Below are positions 23,469-30,304 of a stretch of DNA of 40,143 nt, piece by piece. The translations under genes were made by a program, and so were the position numbers. The notes below the pieces were generated by a model. That model was not told the origin of the DNA. It was given only the letters and a program-made list of their open reading frames with translations, and ran no database searches. The stretch comes from Myxococcales bacterium (lineage in GTDB: Bacteria; Myxococcota; Myxococcia; Myxococcales; UBA5297). Positions within the stretch are counted from its first letter, which is position 1, and the number at the start of each line of letters is the position of its first letter. The stretch spans positions 1 to 40,143 of the forward strand of contig JAISIF010000076.1 of assembly GCA_031262165.1 (NCBI GenBank). The letters are read 5' to 3'.

Positions 23469-25799
23469 TTAAAATGAATTCCCGATGGTGAATTCGAATT
23501 GATACGAATCGTCCGTCGAACGGCGCGTGAGCGGAAAACCCCACTCGAAGCGCAGCGGGCCGATGGGCGAGATCCAGCGAACGCCGAAGCCGACCGAGTG
23601 GCGCATCCCGAGGGGCAGCTTGCCCTTGGGCGAGAAGATCGTCTCGTCCACCCCATAGACGTTGCCCATGTCGTAGAAGGCGACGCCTCGGATGCCAACC
23701 GAGTCGAGGATGGGGAACTCCAGCTCGAAGTTGAAGTAGGCCTGCTTGTCGCCGCCCACGGTGAACTCGGACAGGCTCGCGTCCGGCAGACCCTCGGTGC
23801 CCACGCGCACCGTCGGCGAGATGGAGCGCAGCGCGTAGCCGCGCACGTTGCTGATGCCGCCCAGGTAGTAGAGCTCGCTGATCGGGATGTCGTCGCCCTG
23901 GATGTAGCCGAGCGCGCCCTGCACCTTGAAGACGAGCTGGCCCTTCAGGATGGGGAAGTAGAGCCGGACGTTCCCCGAGTAGCGCGTGTAGATGAAGCTG
24001 GCGCCCAGCCATTCGGGCGAGTGCTCGACCGAGGCGCTCTCATAGTGGCCGCGCTTGGGGAATAGGCGATTGTCGCGCTTGTCGTAGATGAGCGTCAGGC
24101 GCAGGCCGCTGCTGAAGCCGTTGCGGAAGCGGTTGGCGAGCAGCAGATCCGCCGTGCCGCCGCTCGGTTCGACCGTCACGTATTCGGGCACGTAGGCGAG
24201 CAGGAGCATCAGGTCGGGCATCAGGTGGTAGCCCCACGTGATGTCACCGCCAACCGAGCCGCGCACGAATCCATAATAGTCGAGCTGCTGTCGGTAGAAG
24301 TTGAAGGCGAAGATCCAGTTCGAGTCGAGGAAGTGGGGGTCGTAATAGGAGAGCTGAACCAGGCTGCGCACCGAGCTGATCTGCGCGGCGAGCGAGGTCG
24401 AGACGCCCCAGCCGAACAGGTTGTCCTTGCTGATCTGGGCGGTGAACAAAAAGCTCTCGAACGAGCTGAAGCCGAAGCCGACCTGGAACGTGCCCGTGGG
24501 CTTCTCCTTCACCAGCACCGTCACGACGACCGTGTCGGGCTTGCTACCTCGCTTGTGGATGACCTCCACGGTCTCGAAGTAGCCGAGCGCCATCACCCTG
24601 TTCTTGGAGACGCGCATACCCGTGCCTCGGAACAGCTCGCCCTCATACACGCGCAGCTCGCGGCGGATGACCTTGTCGCGCGTCGTGTGGTTGCCCACGA
24701 TGTTGATGCGCTCGACGGTGACCCGATCCCCCTTCTTGATGTCGAAGGTCAGATCCACGACGCGCGTGGTTGGATCGATCGAAGTCAGCGGCGAGAGGTT
24801 GGCGTAGGCATAGCCGTCCTCCTGATAGACGTCGGTCAGCGCCTGGATGTCGCGCTGGAGCTGCGAGCGGTTGAAGACCTCGCCCCGCTCCATGGTCAGG
24901 ACGCGGGCCAGCTCCTCGGGCGGCTTGAGCAGGTCTCCGGCAAAATCCACCGTGCCCAGGCTGTATTGCTCGCCCTCGGTGATGGGGATGGAGATGTTGA
25001 TGAAGCGCCGGTCGGCGGAGATCGACACGCGCGGCGAACTCACGCGCACGTTGATGAAGCCACGGTCGAGGTAGGCCGACTGAATCATCATCACGTCGTG
25101 CTGGAGCATGTCCTCGCGAAACGTGCCCGCGCTCGTCAGGAACGAGAGGAGGTTGCCCTCCTTGCTGAGCATCACGTCCCTCAGCTCATCGCTCGACACC
25201 TTCTCGTTGCCGATGAAGTCGATCGATCGGATCTGGACCTTGGCGTGCTCGTTCACGTCGAAGAACACGTCCACCTCGGACGGGCTCGCCGACTCGATCT
25301 TGGGCGTCACCTCGGCGAGGTAGTAGCCCTTCTCGACGTATTTCTCCTGGAGGCGGCGGGCGACCTGTCGGACCGACTCCATGTTGAGGATGGTGAAGGG
25401 CTTGAGCGTGACGATCTCTTTGAGGTCCTCGTCGCTCAGCTCCTCGTTGCCGCGCACCTCGACCTTGCGGATGGCCGGCTTCTCCTCGACCACGACGATG
25501 AGCTGGGGCGCGGGGCCATCCTCATCGAGGAGGATCTGCACGTCAGAGAAGAAGCCGAGCTTCCAGAGCGCCTTCAGATCTTCTTCGGCGCGCGTGATGT
25601 TGAAGGGCACGCCGACCCGCGAGGCCATGGCGTTGCGGATGGCGTCGGCCTCGACGCGGCGGTTTCCACGAACCTCGATGCCGCCCAGGGCAGGCTTTTC
25701 GCCGATGGCCGCCGACGGCGACGCCGCTTGCGAGGAGGATATCGCCGCGACGAGGGACATCCACACGATCAGGAGTTGGGCGGCGATGAATCGGGTCAT
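23469..25799 (-). CDS. bamA: Outer-membrane assembly factor BamA (Omp85)
   Basis: BamA inserts beta-barrel proteins into the outer membrane. The 776-residue protein has a signal peptide (about 1-26, ending SSQAA), five POTRA domains (about 40-425; IEVRGNRRVEADAIR, KVEVRGNEELSDEDL, IDFIGNEKVSSDEL, VDFAGDLLKPPEEL, INIVGNHTTRDKVIRREL) and a 16-strand barrel ending in Phe. The loop-6 motif appears as VRGYALRS (VRGF/Y family motif), and GGDKQAYFNFELEFPI precedes the last strands. ATG 25799 (MTRFIAAQLL) opens the signal peptide; the track uses GTG two codons earlier. A candidate promoter lies ~110 bp upstream. It is not followed by skp or lpxD as in many proteobacteria. Confidence 0.96.
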   Translation of the reverse strand: MTRFIAAQLLIVWMSLVAAISSSQAASPSAAIGEKPALGGIEVRGNRRVEADAIRNAMASRVGVPFNITRAEEDLKALWKLGFFSDVQILLDEDGPAPQLIVVVEEKPAIRKVEVRGNEELSDEDLKEIVTLKPFTILNMESVRQVARRLQEKYVEKGYYLAEVTPKIESASPSEVDVFFDVNEHAKVQIRSIDFIGNEKVSSDELRDVMLSKEGNLLSFLTSAGTFREDMLQHDVMMIQSAYLDRGFINVRVSSPRVSISADRRFINISIPITEGEQYSLGTVDFAGDLLKPPEELARVLTMERGEVFNRSQLQRDIQALTDVYQEDGYAYANLSPLTSIDPTTRVVDLTFDIKKGDRVTVERINIVGNHTTRDKVIRRELRVYEGELFRGTGMRVSKNRVMALGYFETVEVIHKRGSKPDTVVVTVLVKEKPTGTFQVGFGFSSFESFLFTAQISKDNLFGWGVSTSLAAQISSVRSLVQLSYYDPHFLDSNWIFAFNFYRQQLDYYGFVRGSVGGDITWGYHLMPDLMLLLAYVPEYVTVEPSGGTADLLLANRFRNGFSSGLRLTLIYDKRDNRLFPKRGHYESASVEHSPEWLGASFIYTRYSGNVRLYFPILKGQLVFKVQGALGYIQGDDIPISELYYLGGISNVRGYALRSISPTVRVGTEGLPDASLSEFTVGGDKQAYFNFELEFPILDSVGIRGVAFYDMGNVYGVDETIFSPKGKLPLGMRHSVGFGVRWISPIGPLRFEWGFPLTRRSTDDSYQFEFTIGNSF

Positions 25800-25909
25800 G
25801 AGCACAGGTTCTTCAAGGGACGGCGCTGATCTGTTTGCGGCTGCGACCGTCGTCGATCCGGGAGAAGCATCCCCGGTTTCATCGAGCGCGTTCGTCGCTC
25901 AAAGCGCGG

Positions 25910-25951
25910 AAAAAGGCGGGCGCTCATAGGGGATTGGGTCAGGGGGCTCAA
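25910..25951 (-). promoter_or_regulatory. Candidate bamA promoter
   Basis: On the minus strand: TTGAGC, 17-bp spacer, TATGAG, eight G/C-only bases (CGCCCGCC), then TTTTT. Same layout as the lpxA promoter. Confidence 0.6.
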
Positions 25952-25975
25952 TGGGTTTTTCCCTGCCACTCTCCT

Positions 25976-25990
25976 GGACAATCGAGTTCT
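25976..25990 (+). repeat. R2 half-site
   Basis: GGACAATCGAGTTCT matches the R2 end with one or two changes, just upstream of the bamA promoter. Confidence 0.5.
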
Positions 25991-26100
25991 GGCGATCTCA
26001 ATCCAGACCGATGCGGTTTCTTGGATCGTGGCGCCAGCAACCTTTCGGGCTTCAGAGAAAGATGGACGAGGCCCCGGTCTACGAAGCGATCTCGGAGCTC

Positions 26101-26262
26101 TTACGACTTATCCCTCGATTAGGACCGATCAACGCGAAGGACGGGGAATGCCAGACTTTGGCGCGAGGCTTTGAGCTTCCAGCCGGACGTGAAGAGCGAA
26201 GCAACGAAGGCTGGCGGTTCACGGACGAGCGGGGCGACGAGATGATCGAGGGATAGGTCCTT
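26101..26262 (+). repeat. R1 element, copy 5
   Basis: Ends GACTTATCCCTCGATTAGGA and GATGATCGAGGGATAGGTCC are inverted repeats. The interior is almost identical to copy 6 and differs mainly around GACGGGGAATGCCAG versus GATGAAGACCGCCAG. Confidence 0.85.
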
Positions 26263-26477
26263 ATTGAGTTCACTGCCTTCTTCCGAAGATCTCCATGAGT
26301 GCCATAGGTCGGATGTCAGCCCCATGTGAGAGGATCGGGATGGGGGGGGGTTACCCCCAAGAGGGATTCTGACCCGTTCCCAGAAATGTCAGACCCATCT
26401 GCTCTTCTGGGAGATCGGCTCTGCCTTTGGGCCGCTTCGTTCGCCGAACTGCGCCCAGATAGCTGTCCGAGCCTGAG

Positions 26478-26642
26478 CTTAGGACTTATCCCTCGATTAG
26501 GACCGATCAACGCGAAGGATGAAGACCGCCAGACTTTGGCGCGAGGCTTTGAGCTTCCAGCCGGACGTGAAGAGCGAAGCAACGAAGGCTGGCGGTTCAC
26601 GGACGAGCGGGGCGACGAGATGATCGAGGGATAAGTCCTAAG
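26478..26642 (+). repeat. R1 element, copy 6 (best preserved)
   Basis: A 165-bp element bounded by a perfect 20-bp terminal inverted repeat, CTTAGGACTTATCCCTCGAT and its complement. It lies 375 bp from copy 5 in the same orientation. No target-site duplication was obvious and no ORF encodes a transposase. Confidence 0.88.
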
Positions 26643-26830
26643 TCCTTAGGGGCAACGGCCTCTCCTCCAAGGCAGTGCGAAGAGGAGGGAGGCAAGATAC
26701 AAGGGGGGTTGCGTGCCGTGTCCCTAAGGCCCATCTCACGACGCCAAAAATCAGAACTCGCACCCTAGCCCTCAACCCCGAACGGCGCCTGGCCGCGCGC
26801 GCCATCGATGCACAACTTCCCTCGACAGCC

Positions 26831-27259
26831 ATGACCAATCGACTCGCCATCTTTCTTCACAGCGGTGATTACGACCGCGTGCATCAGGCCTTTTCCGCTG
26901 CCGTGGCCGCGACGAGCCTGGGGCGCGAGGTCGATCTCTACTTCTTCTGGTGGGCGCTCGACCGCCTCATTCGGGACGACTTCGACCTGCCGAATTTCGC
27001 GGGACAGCCGTCCGATCAGGCCGTGCAGCGCCTCAGACAGGACATCGACGAGCGCTTTGCCGAAGGTCAGTTTCCGACCACGCGCCAACTCCTCGACAGC
27101 CTGCGCGCCAGCGAGCATGCCCACCTCTTTGCCTGTTCTGGCTCGCTCGCCATCCTGGGCAAACGGGCAAACGCGGTCGAGGGCAAGGTCGAGGCGCTCG
27201 TCGGTTGGAGCATGATCTTCGATAGGACCGCCGACGTCGTGGACCGGTTCGTCTTTTAG
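26831..27259 (+). CDS. DsrE/DsrF-like family protein
   Basis: The protein has 142 residues with the DsrE-like fold pattern: RLAIFLHSGDYDRVHQAFSA, then VDLYFFWWALDRL, and a C-terminal HLFACSGSLAILG and GWSMIFDR. In sulfur-relay members (DsrE, TusD) a conserved Cys carries persulfide; here the single clear candidate is in FACSGS. Many members have unknown roles. Start ATG 26831 (MTNRLAIFLH) fits the first strand; the track ORF starts 52 codons earlier in non-coding sequence. It stands alone between bamA and the convergent dCMP deaminase. Confidence 0.7.
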   Translation: MTNRLAIFLHSGDYDRVHQAFSAAVAATSLGREVDLYFFWWALDRLIRDDFDLPNFAGQPSDQAVQRLRQDIDERFAEGQFPTTRQLLDSLRASEHAHLFACSGSLAILGKRANAVEGKVEALVGWSMIFDRTADVVDRFVF

Positions 27260-27271
27260 GCGATCGGCCGC

Positions 27272-27697
27272 TCAGCCCCTCGGCCCGACCAGATCGATGC
27301 CCAGCGTTCGAGCGACCTCAAAGATGCGGCTGTCCCTGTAGAACTCGCCGAACACGATGCGCCTGAGGCCCGCGTTCGCGATGAGCTTGAAGCAGGGCCA
27401 GCATGGGCTCGCGGTGATGTAGATGTCGCTACCGTCGATGGCCACGCCGTTCTTGGCCGCCTGCAGGATCGCGTTGGCCTCGGCGTGGATGGTGGCCACG
27501 CAGTGTCCGTCCTCCATCATGTGGCCGACCTCGTCGCAGTGCGGCATCCCTCGGATCGAGCCGTTGTAGCCAGTGGACAGGATGGTGCGGTCGCGAACGA
27601 TGACGGCGCCGACGTGCTTGCGATCACAGGTCGCGCGCGAGGCGACGACCCGCGCGATCTGCATGAAGTAATCGTCCCAGTTTCTCTCGGTGGGCAT
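27272..27697 (-). CDS. Deoxycytidylate (dCMP) deaminase
   Basis: The enzyme deaminates dCMP to dUMP for thymidylate synthesis. The 141-residue Zn-dependent protein has the ligands in TIHAEANAI (His, catalytic Glu) and SPCWPCFKLI (two Cys); GYNGSIRGMPHCDE is typical of the dCMP deaminase/ComEB branch. GAGGAG precedes the ATG (MPTERNWDDYF). The gene converges on the DsrE-like gene with 12 bp between stops. Confidence 0.93.
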   Translation of the reverse strand: MPTERNWDDYFMQIARVVASRATCDRKHVGAVIVRDRTILSTGYNGSIRGMPHCDEVGHMMEDGHCVATIHAEANAILQAAKNGVAIDGSDIYITASPCWPCFKLIANAGLRRIVFGEFYRDSRIFEVARTLGIDLVGPRG

Positions 27698-27883
27698 CTG
27701 TTCTGGCTCCTCGTCGGTCGTCGGTCATCGCGCGCTCGTCCCTTGTCGAGCGTCAGGGCAAAGCGGGGCGGGCAATGGGCCGCGCTGGCGGCAGGTCCTA
27801 GGTTTGGCGCGATGGGCCTGGGCGTTGGGTCGGTCGATGGGATGGGATGGGGTGGATCGGGTGAACGCGGGAGGTGGGGCGGA

Positions 27884-28261
27884 ATGACGCAGCTTTTCTT
27901 GGCGGCGCTCCTGTTTTTCACGGCAGGGGGAGCGGCGCGGGCGGTGGTAGTCGGCGGTGGCGGGGAGTGGCGGGAGGTGTCGGGCACGCTGCGGCAGGTC
28001 GATCATCAGAAGAAGTCGATCGCCATCGAGCCTGCGCAGGCCTCTGGTCAGAGCATGATCATCCAGATCGATCCTTCGACGACGATCCTCATCGACGGAC
28101 AGCTCTCGGCGCTCGACGAGCTACCGCGCGGTGCCGAGGTGCGCGCGTCTTTTCAGGAGGCGAAGGATCGCCGTCGCGCACAGTGGATCGAGGTCCAGCG
28201 CGTCCGGGCAGCGCAGGCGCATCCTCAGCCACCAGAGTCTCCGAAGGCCGGGCAGCGCTGA
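27884..28261 (+). CDS. Small exported DUF5666-like protein
   Basis: The 125-residue protein has a signal peptide (MTQLFLAALLFFTAGGAARA) followed by a small beta domain: VSGTLRQVDHQKKSIAIEPA, IIQIDPSTTILIDGQ, LPRGAEVRASFQEAKDRRRA. This repeat of short strands resembles DUF5666/OB-like periplasmic proteins, function unknown. ATG 27884 has GGAGGTGGGG upstream, one of the better ribosome sites here; the track begins 133 codons earlier. The last 37 bp overlap the end of the oppositely oriented lipoprotein gene. Confidence 0.65.
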   Translation: MTQLFLAALLFFTAGGAARAVVVGGGGEWREVSGTLRQVDHQKKSIAIEPAQASGQSMIIQIDPSTTILIDGQLSALDELPRGAEVRASFQEAKDRRRAQWIEVQRVRAAQAHPQPPESPKAGQR

Positions 28262-29475
28262 GGCATCGACAACACGGCGTCGGAGAGCGCGAGCGTCGTG
28301 ACGAGTCGGCGTCCCTCGCGCCACGCCTCTGGAGAATCGGGCAGGACCTCGTCGAACAGCACGGTCTTGCCCAGGGAGATCACGAGGCGCGCCTGAGGTG
28401 GCGCCGCCTCGCCCGCCGCGAACTGGCCCCAGATCTCGACGCTGCCTGGCGTGGTGGCCGGAATGGCGAAGCGCGCCTCGTAGCCATCCGAGCGCGCCGA
28501 GCACCACGGTGGAGGCGGCGCTTCCAGGGCGCAGCGCTCGGGCGTCGATGGGAGCGAGTGTTCCTCGCGGCGCACCATCTCGATGGATAGGCCACGTACG
28601 CCCTCTGGCTCTTCCTCGATGAGCGCGATCTCGTAGCTGGGCGTGCCTGCCTCGAAGTCGATGAAGCGGCGCGAGGCCATGCCATCGCTCCGGAGCGCGT
28701 GCGCGCCCACGCGGAACAGGCCTTGGGCGCGGATGGGGATGCGCAGTTGGGGGCTGTCACCGATGCGCTCGATCTTCGATCCGGGCGGCGCGTCGAGGAG
28801 CTCGAACGACAGGGCCGCGCCGGGTTCGGCCTTGGCCGCGCACGCGACGCTCTGGCCGAGCAGGGGGCGCGGCACGCCCGCGTGGTTCTGCCAGGCCATG
28901 ACCGGCTCCGGCGTCTCGACATGGCAGGAGAAATCGAGCGCGGGTGGGCTCAGGCACGAGCTGGCGCGCTGCGGACGCACGACGAAGCGGACGTCGCCCG
29001 CGTGGCGCGGCACGGCGCGTAGGAGCGCTGGATAGGTGGGCTGGCGCGAGGGGAGCGGACAGCCTGGCGAGGGCGAGTGCTCGACGAGGGTGACCTCCAG
29101 CGTCGAGCCGACGAGCGTCAGGCGTTCGAGCGCCAGGGAGTGGCCGACCGACGGTTTCTCACCGGCAAAGGCCACGAGGATCGTCTCGCGCGAGAAGTCG
29201 ATCTTGGGCGCCGAGAGCGGTGCGGGCCACAGCGCGTCCCACTCGGCCCTGGTGCGCACGACGTGGAAACCACGTTTGCGCGCGCCAGGGTGCTCGGGAA
29301 AGGCGCGACCCGCTCGCACCGCTCTTCCTTGACGCGCCGTCGTTGCCGCTGCCTGCTGCTCGACGACGCTGACCCGAGGAGGGGCGGCGGCGCAGGCCGC
29401 GAGCGCGAGTGTGAGGAGCGAGGCCACGGCGCTGAGATGCCTGGATGTCGAGGGCGCAGAAGGCTGAGTGGACAT
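28225..29475 (-). CDS. Lipoprotein with PrcB-like domain
   Basis: The 416-residue protein starts MSTQPSAPSTSRHL, then a hydrophobic segment and lipobox LAAC, so it is probably a lipoprotein. Residues ~85-190 resemble the PrcB C-terminal domain (TRAEWDALWPA, IDFSRETILVAFAGEKPSVG). The later part carries paired Cys (CLSPPALDFSC, ACAAKAEPG, CALEAPPPPWC) and a beta-rich region, with no known enzyme motif. The track ORF extends 57 codons through the SRP RNA gene; ATG 29475 is the true start. A terminator lies 27 bp upstream, so this gene needs its own promoter, which I could not locate, or terminator read-through. Confidence 0.72.
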   Translation of the reverse strand: MSTQPSAPSTSRHLSAVASLLTLALAACAAAPPRVSVVEQQAAATTARQGRAVRAGRAFPEHPGARKRGFHVVRTRAEWDALWPAPLSAPKIDFSRETILVAFAGEKPSVGHSLALERLTLVGSTLEVTLVEHSPSPGCPLPSRQPTYPALLRAVPRHAGDVRFVVRPQRASSCLSPPALDFSCHVETPEPVMAWQNHAGVPRPLLGQSVACAAKAEPGAALSFELLDAPPGSKIERIGDSPQLRIPIRAQGLFRVGAHALRSDGMASRRFIDFEAGTPSYEIALIEEEPEGVRGLSIEMVRREEHSLPSTPERCALEAPPPPWCSARSDGYEARFAIPATTPGSVEIWGQFAAGEAAPPQARLVISLGKTVLFDEVLPDSPEAWREGRRLVTTLALSDAVLSMPQRCPAFGDSGG

Positions 29476-29501
29476 CGTTTGGAGACGAAGAGCAGGAAAA
29501 G

Positions 29502-29530
29502 AAAAAGCCCGACTCGTATGGAGTCGGGCT
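29502..29530 (-). terminator. Intrinsic terminator of the SRP RNA gene
   Basis: AGCCCGACTC pairs perfectly with GAGTCGGGCT over a five-base loop and is followed by TTTTT on the minus strand. Confidence 0.9.
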
Positions 29531-29537
29531 TTCGATG

Positions 29538-29624
29538 GGATGGTCGAGCACACGAAAGGGATCGCTACCGTTGCTTCCTTCCGGACCTGGCGGGGTTCAC
29601 GGCCTCCCGTTGCCCGACCACAAA
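29538..29624 (-). ncRNA. ffs: Bacterial 4.5S-type SRP RNA
   Basis: The minus strand has the universal SRP core: CCAGGTCCGGAAGGAAGCA, with the GGAAG tetraloop and symmetric/asymmetric internal loops that bind Ffh, flanked by complementary arms GGGCAACGGGAGG... and ...CAACGGTAGC. The outer stem TGGTCGGGCA pairs with GTGCTCGACCA. The length of about 85 nt fits the short form without Alu domain. It directs inner-membrane protein targeting with Ffh/FtsY. The primary transcript starts ~40 nt upstream from a GC-discriminator promoter and ends at the adjacent terminator, so 5' and 3' trimming is likely. Exact ends are estimates. Confidence 0.93.
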
Positions 29625-29657
29625 CTCTGATGAAGGGACCTCGCAAAAAATACCCTC

Positions 29658-29699
29658 AAAAACGGCGCGGCCTTTTAGCAGCTTTCTTGGAAGGGCCAA
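29658..29699 (-). promoter_or_regulatory. Candidate ffs promoter
   Basis: On the minus strand: TTGGCC, 16-bp spacer, TAAAAG, nine G/C-only bases (GCCGCGCCG), then TTTTT. Since ffs is a stable RNA, this helps define which base pattern marks a strong promoter here. Confidence 0.6.
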
Positions 29700-29712
29700 G
29701 GTTTTTTTGAAC

Positions 29713-29880
29713 GGGGCAATCGAGTTCTCGATTGACTCGACAGGCTCACCCCTCTCTCGGGCGCTGCGCGCCACCTCTCTCTGAGAGGGCTGCTTTTGAT
29801 GGAGTCTTCCTCACCGAGCGGGATGTCGGCGAAGACGACAGGGGGCTTGGCGATGCGAATCGATAGAACTCGATTGTCCT
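29713..29880. repeat. R2 inverted-repeat element, copy 2
   Basis: Ends GGGCAATCGAGTTCTCGAT and ATAGAACTCGATTGTCCT are inverted. Inside, CCTCTC-TCT-GAGAGG plus GCTTTTG corresponds to the hairpin of copy 1. The element is about 168 bp and lies just upstream of the ffs promoter. Confidence 0.72.
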
Positions 29881-29910
29881 GTCTTTTTGAATGGGGAGGG
29901 CTTCGTTCTC

Positions 29911-30019
29911 CTGAATGACCACTGGACGACAGATTGGAGGACGACGAGCAGATCATCGGAATGGCAAAGCCGCATCGAAAGCCCCTGAATGACCACTGGA
30001 CGACAGATTGGAGGACGAC
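29911..30019 (+). repeat. 35-bp direct repeat pair
   Basis: The same 35 bases (starting CTGAATGACCACTGGACGAC) occur at 29911-29945 and 29985-30019, 74 bp apart. The second copy runs into an R3 palindrome. Confidence 0.85.
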
Positions 30020-30055
30020 CGCAGGTCGTTGCACGCAACGCCCCTGCCCGTCCCG
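30014..30055. repeat. R3 palindromic repeat copy
   Basis: GACCGCAGGTCGTTGCACGC followed by AACGCCCCTGCCCGTCCCG, the same layout as the 2352 and 9022 copies. Confidence 0.65.
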
Positions 30056-30134
30056 ATTCGTCATCAAACGGACGATTGGACGGGGAAGGTGGAGACGGGG
30101 CGCAGGACAGGCGCCTGCGCTCGCAATGTTTCGG

Positions 30135-30175
30135 TTGCTGGCCTTCTGACGGCATGGCTAAAGCGCGCGCCCATT
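30135..30175 (+). promoter_or_regulatory. Candidate promoter of the SEC-C gene
   Basis: TTGCTG, 18-bp spacer, TAAAGC, eight G/C-only bases (GCGCGCCC), then ATT. The T tract is short. Leader ~130 nt. Confidence 0.5.
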
Positions 30176-30304
30176 CGCCACGCCGCGTTCGAGAGGCCTG
30201 ATCGCGGCTCGCCGACCCGAACTCGATGTCTCTGGCCGTCGAGTCCATTCGGCGCCGCGCACACCGCCCGAGCGGCGGCACGGCAGATCGAGGAAACGAT
30301 TTCG

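Larger units (their letters stand above)
25800..26830. other. Divergent intergenic region with two R1 copies
   Basis: About 1 kb separates bamA from the DsrE-like gene. It contains the bamA promoter, one R2 half-site (GGACAATCGAGTTCT, 25976-25990), two near-identical R1 elements and a short palindrome GGGGGTTACCCCC near 26345. The two ~100-residue ORFs of the track here are repeat translations, not genes. Confidence 0.7.
29476..30304. other. RNA gene and repeat cluster
   Basis: This 829-bp region contains the SRP RNA with promoter and terminator, an R2 element, a 35-bp direct repeat, an R3 copy and the promoter of the SEC-C gene. No protein gene was identified. Confidence 0.75.

Noticed and set aside
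24225-25829. 534-aa plus-strand ORF
   Set aside because: Antisense shadow of bamA; low-complexity Val/Leu/Asp/Arg composition and no start signal.
25951-26634. Two similar ~100-aa ORFs (25951..26256 and 26326..26634) that look like a duplicated gene
   Set aside because: Their similar parts are exactly the translated R1 repeats; no ribosome site, and other R1 copies do not keep the frame.
26709-26745. TTGCGT ... TAAGGC as a promoter of the DsrE-like gene
   Set aside because: The spacer is only 10 bp and the following bases are not G/C-only, so it does not fit the shared layout.
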